NCBI GenBank assembly: GCA_947488435.1
Contig: CANKZG010000003.1
Location: 1-64,000 of the forward strand
Direction of reading: 5' to 3'
Source of the DNA: an uncultured Flavobacteriaceae bacterium
GTDB taxonomy: Bacteria > Bacteroidota > Bacteroidia > Flavobacteriales > Flavobacteriaceae
DNA: 64,000 bases
The position numbers and the translations under genes were made by a program. Below are positions 33,980-42,209 of the stretch, one piece after another. The notes beneath the pieces are model-generated. The model was not told the DNA's origin. It worked only from the letters and a program-made list of their open reading frames with translations, and did not search any database. Within the stretch, counting starts at the first letter, position 1, and each line of letters starts with the position of its first letter.

Positions 33980-36892
33980 TTAATTTACAATGGCATCATA
34001 AATAGCAGCTTGAATCCGTGTTCTTAACCCAGATTTAACTAAAAGCCTATTGTTTGCGGAAGGATAGGTTCTATTTGACAAAAAAACATAAACCAATTCT
34101 TCCTCGGGATCAGCCCACGTATAGGTTCCTGTAAATCCACTATGTCCAAAGCTTTTTCTAGAAACACAGCCACAAGTAGGGCCAGAATCCTTAAGCTGAG
34201 GCTTATCAAAGCCAACTCCCCTTCTTACGTCTTTATGACAAAAATAACAGGTATTGTATTTTTTTATGGTTCTACTTTCAATAAACCGCTCTCCTCCATA
34301 AAATCCTCCTTGCAGATACATCTGCATTATTTTTGCAACATCATTTGCATTACTAAATAAACCAGCATGACCTCCAATACCCCCTTGCATTGCAGCTCCC
34401 ATATCATGTACATACCCCTGAACGGTTTGAAAACGCCAATAATTGTCCTTTTCGGAAGGAACAATTTGTTTTCGATCAAACTTGTTTAGAGGATTGTAAG
34501 AAGTATGAGAAGCTCCTATACGTTTATATAAAAATTCCTCGCTCAAGTCTCCAAGTGATTTCGCATAAGTGTCTTCAATAAATTTCTTTAAAACATAATA
34601 AGCTACATCACTATACCGGTACCGATTGGATTTAAGTTCTTGTCTACCTATTCGATTATAAATAGAATCTCTAAAGGCATTAGATAGATACATATTATCT
34701 GCAACCTGAATCGAAAATTCATTGGAAGGATCATTTCGATAAAATTCTGAAGACGGTTTCCTATTTTTATCCAAAGTGTCCAAATAAAATGCTATCCAAG
34801 CGGGTAAACGCCCATAATGCGATAATGCTTTCAGGACAGTTACATCCTTTAATTCAGTATCCTCGTAATCTGGTATAAGTTCTTTAAAAGTGGTGTTTAA
34901 TGCGATTTTGGCCTCTTCCTCCATCTTCATTATTAAAGGTAATGTGGCTAAAATTTTGGTTAAAGATGCTAAATCATAGATATGTTCTGGACTAATAACT
35001 TCGTTGGCATCATAGGTAGGCTTTCCAAAACCTTTATTGTAAATAACCTTTCCATGTCGCGCCACCACAATTTGTGCTCCAGGAAACATTAGAGAATCTA
35101 AACCTTGTTTCATAAGGGAGTCTACTTTAGAAAGTGCCACGGCATCAAACCCAACTCTTTCAGGCATACTATAACCCAATCTAGATATCCCCTTTAAAGA
35201 TATTCCTGAATTAACCTTAAACTCGTCCGAAATGCTAACAGGTAATCTTCCAGCTGCAGGGATAGCTCCAAAAATAAGTTCGGCAGCTTTTTCTTGAGCA
35301 AGAGCACTATTTTGATAGGCTTCAACAACACCGTCAATAGATTCAAAAGAAGCAATATCACTAAGTGCATATGGTTTTGCAAAGGCCGCTAAAATGAGAT
35401 TAGAATTTCTTTCTCTAGCAATTTCTTCTAACCAAAAGCGCTCTTTTTGAGAAAACTTATAAGGTTTCCATGGACTTGCGTTGCTTTTATGATAACCAAC
35501 AATAACTAAATTAAACAACTTTAGTTTCTGTTTTAATTCTGCAATAGTGGTAGCCTTTACTTCTGAAATATTTGTGTATTTCCTAAGATGCCCAATAAAT
35601 GAGGTGTGATCTGCATCTCCTAATTTTACATAAGCAATTTTCTTATTATTCAATTTCTTTATAGGAAGTAGCGAAAAGTTATTTTTTACTACTGTAATAG
35701 CATTTTCAATAGCCTCTTCATAAATCAGATCATTTTCAGAACTATTTAAATCTTCTAAGATATTTTCTACTACAATGGGCTGATAATCGTATAATCCCGA
35801 TTTGTATTTTGCCATTAGAATCTTTTTAACAGAATATGCTAATCGATCTTCGCTTAATATCCCACTGGCATAGGCAGCGGCCAATTTGTTAATTGCTTTT
35901 TCTAAATCCGTAGGCATTAATAACATATCATTTCCTGCTAAAAATGCTTCCAACTCTACCTGTCCAGCTTCTGTAAAGTTAGAAACGCCTTTCATATTAA
36001 GGGCATCCGTAAAAATCAGACCCTCAAAACTTAATTTTTGTTTTAGAACATCGGTAATTATTGTTTTAGATAGCGATGATGGGTACCCATTTCTAGGTTC
36101 CAAAATAGGAACATTCAAATGAGCTACCATAACGCTACTTAATTTTTCAGCAATTAACTTTTGATAAGGATACATTTCAATACTATCCATTCGTTTTTCA
36201 GAAAAATCAAGCAATGGTAAGGATAAGTGAGAATCCACAGCTGTATCACCATGACCTGGAAAGTGCTTCCCACAGGACAATATACCAGCTCTATGCATTC
36301 CTTTCATAAAAGCAACACCTTTTGCCGTTACATTTTCTCGATCCTCACCGAAAGAACGGTTTCCAATAATAGGGTTCTTAGGGTTTATATTAATATCAAC
36401 ATCTGGAGCAAAATTAATATGCACTCCCATTCGTTTGGCATGCATTCCAATTTGATAACCTACTTTTTCAACAATAGCGTTGTTGGTTATTGCCCCTAAA
36501 GTCATATTCCATGGAAAAGCATATGTAGAATCTAAACGCATCGCCAAACCCCATTCCGCATCCATTGCAATTAATAACGGAATTTTAGTGTTTTTTTGAA
36601 AAGTATTGGTCATACGTGCCTGTTGTACGGGGCCACCTTTTGAAAAAATAACTCCTCCTATCTTATGATCTTGTATAAGCTTTACCAAGCTCGCTTCTCC
36701 AGTTGCCCCTTGATTTGAGGCTATACTAATCATAAAAAGTTGTCCTATTTTTTCCTTTAAACTCATTTCAGCATATATCTCGTTTACCCATTGTTGTTGC
36801 CTAATGCTATCCTCAACTTTTAGCGGCTGATACTGGGCATGAGCTGTTGCAATGATGAAGAAAAAAAAGTATCCAATTTTTTTAAATTTCAT
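33980..36892 (-). CDS. GH3 beta-N-acetylglucosaminidase fused to beta-lactamase-type serine hydrolase
   Basis: 970-residue exported bifunctional protein. The ATG at 36890-36892 gives a good signal peptide (cleavage near AHAQ); upstream alternatives do not. A NagZ-like GH3 domain (about 35-375) has CGKHFPGHGDTAVDSHLSLP (His/Asp acid-base loop, about 207-226) and the nucleophile Asp in FTDALNMKGV (about 296). A GH3 C-terminal-like domain follows (to about 560). The last 390 residues are a class C beta-lactamase/PBP4-like fold with SxxK in ASLTK (about 642), YSD in RYRYSDVAYY, and a FGHSGFTGT motif. A role in peptidoglycan turnover is likely. The whole gene is intact. Confidence 0.88.
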   Translation of the reverse strand: MKFKKIGYFFFFIIATAHAQYQPLKVEDSIRQQQWVNEIYAEMSLKEKIGQLFMISIASNQGATGEASLVKLIQDHKIGGVIFSKGGPVQQARMTNTFQKNTKIPLLIAMDAEWGLAMRLDSTYAFPWNMTLGAITNNAIVEKVGYQIGMHAKRMGVHINFAPDVDININPKNPIIGNRSFGEDRENVTAKGVAFMKGMHRAGILSCGKHFPGHGDTAVDSHLSLPLLDFSEKRMDSIEMYPYQKLIAEKLSSVMVAHLNVPILEPRNGYPSSLSKTIITDVLKQKLSFEGLIFTDALNMKGVSNFTEAGQVELEAFLAGNDMLLMPTDLEKAINKLAAAYASGILSEDRLAYSVKKILMAKYKSGLYDYQPIVVENILEDLNSSENDLIYEEAIENAITVVKNNFSLLPIKKLNNKKIAYVKLGDADHTSFIGHLRKYTNISEVKATTIAELKQKLKLFNLVIVGYHKSNASPWKPYKFSQKERFWLEEIARERNSNLILAAFAKPYALSDIASFESIDGVVEAYQNSALAQEKAAELIFGAIPAAGRLPVSISDEFKVNSGISLKGISRLGYSMPERVGFDAVALSKVDSLMKQGLDSLMFPGAQIVVARHGKVIYNKGFGKPTYDANEVISPEHIYDLASLTKILATLPLIMKMEEEAKIALNTTFKELIPDYEDTELKDVTVLKALSHYGRLPAWIAFYLDTLDKNRKPSSEFYRNDPSNEFSIQVADNMYLSNAFRDSIYNRIGRQELKSNRYRYSDVAYYVLKKFIEDTYAKSLGDLSEEFLYKRIGASHTSYNPLNKFDRKQIVPSEKDNYWRFQTVQGYVHDMGAAMQGGIGGHAGLFSNANDVAKIMQMYLQGGFYGGERFIESRTIKKYNTCYFCHKDVRRGVGFDKPQLKDSGPTCGCVSRKSFGHSGFTGTYTWADPEEELVYVFLSNRTYPSANNRLLVKSGLRTRIQAAIYDAIVN

Positions 36893-36973
36893 ATGATTTA
36901 GGCTATCTCTGAAAGTGATAAAAAGAAAACTACTCATCAATTATATCTTTCTATAAACAATAATTGCGCCGTT

Positions 36974-37459
36974 TTATTTTAAAAATCTATTATGCCAGCT
37001 CTCAGATGCCGGAACTTCCCAATGATTTGTATATTCCAATTTATTAGTGACTAGATTATTAAACACTATTGTATTTTTTGATACTGCCTTTTGTTTGGCC
37101 ATTTTTTTAAAATCCGTAAGCGATTTATAGGCAATATATTCTCCTTGCTTATAGGAAACATTCATTTTATCAAGCAAGTCAATATTGTATTGTTTTTCCA
37201 ATTTCTGAATAAAATGTACCGATGCGTCAATGGAACAACCAGAAGCTCCATGTATAGATTGATCAAGTGCAATCGTAATAAAACGATTGTATTTTATCTC
37301 ATAACCTGCTTTTAAAGTACTTCCATGTGCCGTCCAATCCTTAAGAAAATACTCCAAATTACTTTTAACTTCCTCTACCTCTTGAGTATTTAGACTTCTA
37401 TTTGCTTGATATATCCAGACTCTTGCAGTATCTGGAAGGGATTCAAACGAAACTAGCAT
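36974..37459 (-). CDS. Conserved Bacteroidota protein of unknown function
   Basis: 161-residue, probably cytoplasmic protein with no signal or membrane segment. Recognisable features are RVWIYQANRSLNTQE at the N-terminus, a FLKDWTAHGSTLKAGYEI segment, and SIHGASGCSIDASVHFI at about 86-102, the most conserved-looking part. Relatives I recall are sometimes labelled ABC transporter ATPase, but no Walker motif is present, so that name is not supported. It lies between the GH3 gene and the Fe-S pair on the same strand. Confidence 0.6.
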   Translation of the reverse strand: MLVSFESLPDTARVWIYQANRSLNTQEVEEVKSNLEYFLKDWTAHGSTLKAGYEIKYNRFITIALDQSIHGASGCSIDASVHFIQKLEKQYNIDLLDKMNVSYKQGEYIAYKSLTDFKKMAKQKAVSKNTIVFNNLVTNKLEYTNHWEVPASESWHNRFLK

Positions 37460-37606
37460 ATGATTTTGATTTAGTTATACGAATAGCAACAAAGCGCAGC
37501 AATTTACAAGCTAAGGTAAAAAGGTTTATTCGTTATTTTTTTATTTTAAAGACTATTTTAACGGTTTTGAAGTTTTATTCGACCGTATGATAATGGAAAT
37601 TTAAGT

Positions 37607-38398
37607 TTACAAATCTTCTGCAGTTGCAATTAGTTCGGCAATATCCATAACAGCTACCTCAGTTTCTTTTTCCTTATTTTTAACACCATCCGTCATCATT
37701 GTATTACAAAAAGGACATCCAGCAGCTATAATTTCTGGTTTCGTTTCTAAGGCTTGTTCGGTTCGCTCGATATTTACATCTTTGTCTCCTTTTTCAGGTT
37801 CTTTAAACATTTGAGCACCTCCAGCTCCGCAGCATAAACCACGTTTCTTACAATTCTTCATCTCTACCAACTCGGCATCTAATTTTCGAATTAAATCCCT
37901 AGGGGCCTCGTATACATTATTGGCTCTACCTAAGTAGCAAGGATCGTGAAAGGTTATGCGTTTTCCTTTAAAACTACCGCCCTCTAACTGAATTCTTCCT
38001 TCATCTAAAAGGGACTTTAAAAATTGAGTGTGATGCACTACTTCATAATTTCCTCCCAATCCGGGGTATTCATTTTTTATCGTATTAAAACAATGCGGAC
38101 ATGCAGTAACTACCTTTTTAATACCGTAAGCGTTCATCACCTCTATATTGGTTACTGCCTGCATTTGAAATAAAAACTCATTACCGGCACGCTTAGCAGG
38201 GTCTCCTGTGCAACTTTCTTCTGTGCCTAAAACCGCGAAACTTACTTCGGCTTTATTCAAAATTTTCACAAAAGCTTTTGTTATCTTTTTTGCACGGTCA
38301 TCAAAACTTCCTGCGCATCCTACCCAAAACAGGACTTCTGGCGTCTTACCTTCGGCAAAAAGTTGTGCCATTGTAGGTACCGTAATTGCATTTGCCAT
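37607..38398 (-). CDS. CCG-domain Fe-S protein (heterodisulfide-reductase-like subunit)
   Basis: 263-residue cytoplasmic protein with two cysteine-rich CCG-type domains. The first has VLFWVGCAGSFDDRA (about 22-36) and TACPHCFNTI; the second has DPCYLGRANNVYE and KNCKKRGLCCGAGGAQMF (about 190-207), then GCPFCNTMM. These bind Fe-S clusters in HdrB/GlpC/LutA-like electron-transfer proteins. The ATG at 38396-38398 is chosen because the frame upstream overlaps the previous gene and lacks homology. It directly follows the membrane Fe-S protein (19-bp gap), its likely partner. Confidence 0.87.
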   Translation of the reverse strand: MANAITVPTMAQLFAEGKTPEVLFWVGCAGSFDDRAKKITKAFVKILNKAEVSFAVLGTEESCTGDPAKRAGNEFLFQMQAVTNIEVMNAYGIKKVVTACPHCFNTIKNEYPGLGGNYEVVHHTQFLKSLLDEGRIQLEGGSFKGKRITFHDPCYLGRANNVYEAPRDLIRKLDAELVEMKNCKKRGLCCGAGGAQMFKEPEKGDKDVNIERTEQALETKPEIIAAGCPFCNTMMTDGVKNKEKETEVAVMDIAELIATAEDL

Positions 38399-38417
38399 AT
38401 TTAAATTTTCTTTTTTA

Positions 38418-39743
38418 TTAAGACTCCTGTACCCAGTTGACTCGATCCATTTGATTGAAAGGCCAAGGAGCCCCATTATTCTCAATATTACCCATCATAT
38501 TATTAAGATCCGAGGGTGCAGCAGATTGTTCCATCACCAAATATCTTCGCATTTCGATGATTATAGATAATGGGTCTATGCTAACCGGGCATGCTTCAAC
38601 GCAAGCATTACATGAGGTACAAGCCCAGAGTTCTTCATGACTAATATAATCTCCTAAAAGTTGTTTTCCATCATCCTTAAACTCTCCTTTATTTGACTCC
38701 ACGTTTTTTCCTACAGCTTCTAAACGATCTCTCGTATCCATCATGATCTTTCTAGGAGACAATTTTTTTCCGGTCTGATTTGCAGGACACTCACTGGTAC
38801 AACGACCACATTCTGTGCATGTATAGGCATTGAGTAATTGCACCCAATTTAAGTCCATCACATCCGAAGCACCAAACTTTTCTGGTGGAGGAGCATCCGC
38901 TGCAGGTGCTGCAAAAGGATCTGCGGACGGATCCATCATTAATCGCACTTCTTTAGTTACCGCTTCCAGATTGGTAAATTCCCCTTTGGGTTTTAAATTC
39001 CCATAATAGGTATTGGGAAAAGCAAGTAAAATATGCAGGTGTTTGGAATAGTATAAATAATTCAGAAAAAATAGAATTCCAATGATATGCAACCACCATG
39101 CAATTCGTTCAATTGCAATTAATGCAGACATTCCGACACCTTCAAATAACGGGCTTAGAAATTGACTGATTGGAAAAGCTCCTGCTTCTACATAATGCGC
39201 AGCTCCCATCTGCTGTAATTGGAGGTCTGCGGCATTCATTGTAAGGAACAGCGTCATTAAAATAACTTCAAAATATAAGATAAGATTAGCGTCTTGTTTA
39301 GGCCAACCTTTCATTTCCGGTTTAATAAAACGCTGTAATCTCACGATATTCCTTCGGATCCAAAAAATTACAATTCCGATAATTACCAAAAAAGCGAGAA
39401 CTTCAAAAGACCCAATAAGAACATTGTATAATGTTCCTAAAGGGGCAAATAATCTGTGCGTACCAAGAATTCCATCTAAAACAATTTCTAAAACCTCAAT
39501 ATTGATAATAATAAACCCTAAGTAAACTATTATATGTAATACTCCCGCAACGGGTCTTACTACCATTTTGGTTTGCCCCAATGCTATTCGAGCCATGTTT
39601 TTCCATCGCTGCGATTTATTATCATTAACATTAGTTGATCTTCCTAGCTTTATATTTCGTCTTAGTCTTCTAATGTTTCTTGCAAAAAAAGTAACGCCAA
39701 AAACAAAAATTAGTAGAAATATAATATTAGGTACAAATTCCAT
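38418..39743 (-). CDS. Membrane Fe-S oxidoreductase with two 4Fe-4S clusters
   Basis: 441-residue protein. The N-terminal half is membrane-embedded, with about six hydrophobic segments including one at residues 4-20. The C-terminal half is a ferredoxin-like domain with two full cluster motifs, CTECGRCTSECP (about 306-317) and CTSCNACVEACP (about 371-382). Such NarI/HdrE-plus-HdrC fusions pass electrons between quinone and a CCG-domain partner. That partner is the next gene. The real electron donor is unknown. It overlaps nothing and lies 3 bp after the MCE gene, so it is in the same operon. Confidence 0.87.
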   Translation of the reverse strand: MEFVPNIIFLLIFVFGVTFFARNIRRLRRNIKLGRSTNVNDNKSQRWKNMARIALGQTKMVVRPVAGVLHIIVYLGFIIINIEVLEIVLDGILGTHRLFAPLGTLYNVLIGSFEVLAFLVIIGIVIFWIRRNIVRLQRFIKPEMKGWPKQDANLILYFEVILMTLFLTMNAADLQLQQMGAAHYVEAGAFPISQFLSPLFEGVGMSALIAIERIAWWLHIIGILFFLNYLYYSKHLHILLAFPNTYYGNLKPKGEFTNLEAVTKEVRLMMDPSADPFAAPAADAPPPEKFGASDVMDLNWVQLLNAYTCTECGRCTSECPANQTGKKLSPRKIMMDTRDRLEAVGKNVESNKGEFKDDGKQLLGDYISHEELWACTSCNACVEACPVSIDPLSIIIEMRRYLVMEQSAAPSDLNNMMGNIENNGAPWPFNQMDRVNWVQES

Positions 39744-39746
39744 ATG

Positions 39747-40712
39747 CTAGTGTTCTGTTTTTTCTGCAGGATCTTTTTCTGGAAGCACGTACTCTTTTTG
39801 TTTTTTTCCAAAAACAGATACGTTTACATAACGCTTTGGATTAAGACGAAAATCTTGTAGTAATAAGTCCAATTCTCTTGAAGCAGCTGTTAGATTGGTA
39901 TAAAGTTCTTCGTCTTTCATTAATTTCCCGATAGATCCCTCTCCTTGGTCAATCTTAGCCAGTAAATTATTTAAATTGGTGATCGTGTATTGTAAATTAG
40001 CAATAGTAGTAGGCAAACCTGCTTGCGCCAATGAATCTGAAAGTTGCGAAAAATTACGTGTTATGGTACCTACATTTGTAACTGCACTATCTAGTCCTCT
40101 TCTATTATCTTCCAACAGCTCATTAATGGCGACTGCACTTCCCTTAAAGCTAACTATTAATTCATGAAGTCCAGAAATACTTTCTTGCAATTCCTTCCTT
40201 CTTTTATCGTCGAAAACTCGGTTTACATTTACTAATAAAGAATCCGCATTGGAAAGAGCATCTTCCACCTTTGTTTGGAGAGGAGTAAGGTTCTGTTGCA
40301 ATAATTCTGTAATTCCCGGTTTCGACTCGGAACGCAAAGTATCACCCTGCTGAATCATGGGACCATTGTCGAGCATGGGTTTTATCTGTATCCCTTTTCC
40401 ACCAATAATTCCCGTATCGTAAAGTAAAGCAATACTATTTTTAGAAAAGGCAAAAGTATTATCCACCGAAAATGTAACCAATAATTTACCTGAGGCATCT
40501 TTGAACTGGATATCTTTCACAGTTCCAACATTAAGTCCATTAATGGCTACCGGAGTACCATTTTGCAACCCTCCAACGTTGTCATACACTGCATATAGCG
40601 TAATACTATTATCGAAGACTGGGGATGATTTAAGATAGCTAAACCCTAAAACAAACAACAGGATACCGCCAATGACAATAATTCCTGTTTTAATTTCTTT
40701 AGATAGTTTCAA
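39747..40712 (-). CDS. MlaD-family (MCE domain) protein
   Basis: 321-residue inner-membrane-anchored periplasmic protein. A single TM at about residues 9-26 is followed by an MCE domain (about 38-115; ALYDTGIIGGKGIQI and AINGLNVGTV are typical). A long helical part fills the rest. Proteins of this type bind lipids for ABC transporters moving phospholipid between membranes. No MlaE or MlaF gene is adjacent. The start is the TTG complementary to 40710-40712; no ATG precedes the conserved MKLSKEIKTG start. It sits between the amidase and the Fe-S pair. Confidence 0.87.
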   Translation of the reverse strand: MKLSKEIKTGIIVIGGILLFVLGFSYLKSSPVFDNSITLYAVYDNVGGLQNGTPVAINGLNVGTVKDIQFKDASGKLLVTFSVDNTFAFSKNSIALLYDTGIIGGKGIQIKPMLDNGPMIQQGDTLRSESKPGITELLQQNLTPLQTKVEDALSNADSLLVNVNRVFDDKRRKELQESISGLHELIVSFKGSAVAINELLEDNRRGLDSAVTNVGTITRNFSQLSDSLAQAGLPTTIANLQYTITNLNNLLAKIDQGEGSIGKLMKDEELYTNLTAASRELDLLLQDFRLNPKRYVNVSVFGKKQKEYVLPEKDPAEKTEH

Positions 40713-40735
40713 AAAGATACGTTTTCCGTTCTTAA

Positions 40736-40743
40736 CAAAATTA
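40736..40743 (-). promoter_or_regulatory. -7 promoter element before the MCE gene
   Basis: TAATTTTG on the minus strand, 23 bases before the TTG start at 40712, in the 57-bp gap after the amidase stop. It may give the MCE/Fe-S genes their own transcript. Confidence 0.35.
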
Positions 40744-40769
40744 GAAATAATTTTTTGAAGACGGACTAT

Positions 40770-42077
40770 TTATTGTGAAAGGTATTTTTTAGCCTCTGCA
40801 ATCGTAATGCGTTTGCCATCCTTATAGGCCACAATATACGATGTGGGATACCCTTTAGCATCAGCATTTGATTTCAAAAGTTTGGCTTGATCATAGGAGT
40901 TTGTATTTCCGTACATATAGCGATACAAATTACGCACAGGTTCCTTCGATATCCTGTTAAGTCCATTAAAATGATCCCCATTTACCGAAAAATCTTTATC
41001 CGTAGCAAATATTTGTATTTTAAAAATTACTGCTGCTGTATTGGTTTGGTTTATTGCAGGCTCTTTTTTAACAACAATAGGAGGTGGTGGTGTTTTCTCT
41101 TCCTTTTTAGCGGGAGTTATTTTTTCATCAACTTTCTTAGCGACTTGAGTTGTATTAGCCTTAACTTCTTCTGTTACCACTTTTTCTTCAGAAACTGTTT
41201 TTTCAGGAGTTTTTAAAACTTCAGGCACTGTGTCTTCAGCTGCAGAAATTGTAATCTCCTTAGAATTACCTTCAGGAAGTCTCTCGGGTTCATTATAAAT
41301 AATTCGTTCTTCCTTATAATTCAAAATGGCGTTTGCAATAGCTGTTCCCATTTCAGTTTGACCTTTTTTAGAATTTAGGTATTTTCCTTCATTGGCATTT
41401 GTAAGAAATCCTGTTTCCACCAAGACGCTAGGCATAAAAGTTTGATGCAAAACTATAAAACCTGCTTGTTTTACTTTTCGATTCTTTCGCCGGAGTTTAT
41501 TGGAAAAATTATCTTGAATTTTTTTTGCTAGCGCAATACTTTGATCCAAAAACTCCTCTTGTAAAATAGTCAATCCAATAACTGATTCTGGCGAATTAAT
41601 ATCATACTCGGCGTAGTTTGCTTCAAAATTATCTTCTAAGTAGATCACCGAGTTTTCCTTCTTCGCTATTTCAAAATTTTGTTTATTGGCATGCAATCCT
41701 AATACAAAAGTTCCCGCACCGTGCGCATCTGAAGAGTGTGAATCGCAATGTACCGAAACAAATAAATCGGCATTTGCTTTGTTGGCGATTTCTCCGCGAA
41801 CAAAAAGATCTACAAAAGTATCATCATCTCGCGTATAGATAACTTTAATGTCCTTATTTTTCTCCAGTATACTTCCCACTTGAAGTACAATTTGCAATGC
41901 GATATTTTTTTCGAGATATCCATTTCCTAAATTCCCAGGGTCATGTCCTCCATGTCCAGCATCTAAAACAACCACAAACGGTTTTAGAGGAGGTTTTGCG
42001 GTATAGTTTTTGCTAAATGAAGTTAATAACAATGCTGTTATTGAAAAAAGAACGAGCCAAAACCGTTTCATTTTCAT
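40770..42077 (-). CDS. N-acetylmuramoyl-L-alanine amidase with SPOR-like C-terminus
   Basis: Zinc amidase that cleaves septal peptidoglycan, 435 residues. The signal segment is near 4-20. The Amidase_3 domain has VVLDAGHGGHDPG (Zn His, about 35-47), LEKN (Zn Glu), DLFVSVHCDSHSS (Zn His) and VLVETGFLTN (catalytic Glu, about 225). A low-complexity Lys/Glu/Pro linker (about 275-350) leads to a SPOR-like domain (about 353-435). The ATG at 42075-42077 is chosen over a TTG three codons earlier. It is divergent from lptD, as in many Flavobacteriia. Confidence 0.93.
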   Translation of the reverse strand: MKMKRFWLVLFSITALLLTSFSKNYTAKPPLKPFVVVLDAGHGGHDPGNLGNGYLEKNIALQIVLQVGSILEKNKDIKVIYTRDDDTFVDLFVRGEIANKANADLFVSVHCDSHSSDAHGAGTFVLGLHANKQNFEIAKKENSVIYLEDNFEANYAEYDINSPESVIGLTILQEEFLDQSIALAKKIQDNFSNKLRRKNRKVKQAGFIVLHQTFMPSVLVETGFLTNANEGKYLNSKKGQTEMGTAIANAILNYKEERIIYNEPERLPEGNSKEITISAAEDTVPEVLKTPEKTVSEEKVVTEEVKANTTQVAKKVDEKITPAKKEEKTPPPPIVVKKEPAINQTNTAAVIFKIQIFATDKDFSVNGDHFNGLNRISKEPVRNLYRYMYGNTNSYDQAKLLKSNADAKGYPTSYIVAYKDGKRITIAEAKKYLSQ

Positions 42078-42154
42078 AGAATTCAAGCTATTTTGATACT
42101 ACTGTTATGGTTAAATTTATCGTAATTGCCTGCAAACAGAACAAAAAATATATG

Positions 42155-42162
42155 TAAGTTTG
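42155..42162 (+). promoter_or_regulatory. -7 promoter element for lptD
   Basis: TAAGTTTG matches TAnnTTTG exactly. Transcription would begin near 42169, which excludes the upstream TTG at 42126 as the start and supports TTG 42210. A TTG at 42126-42128 is 26 bases upstream, slightly too far for a -33 element. Confidence 0.45.
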
Positions 42163-42209
42163 AACTCCAAAAACCAGGCCAAATTTTTACAAAAATAGGA
42201 TTTATAGTT

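Noticed and set aside
36893-36940. Longer N-terminus of the GH3 fusion protein
   Set aside because: The internal ATG at 36890-36892 starts a proper signal peptide; the extension would bury it.
36974-37459. ABC transporter ATPase label
   Set aside because: No Walker A, Walker B or signature motif is present.
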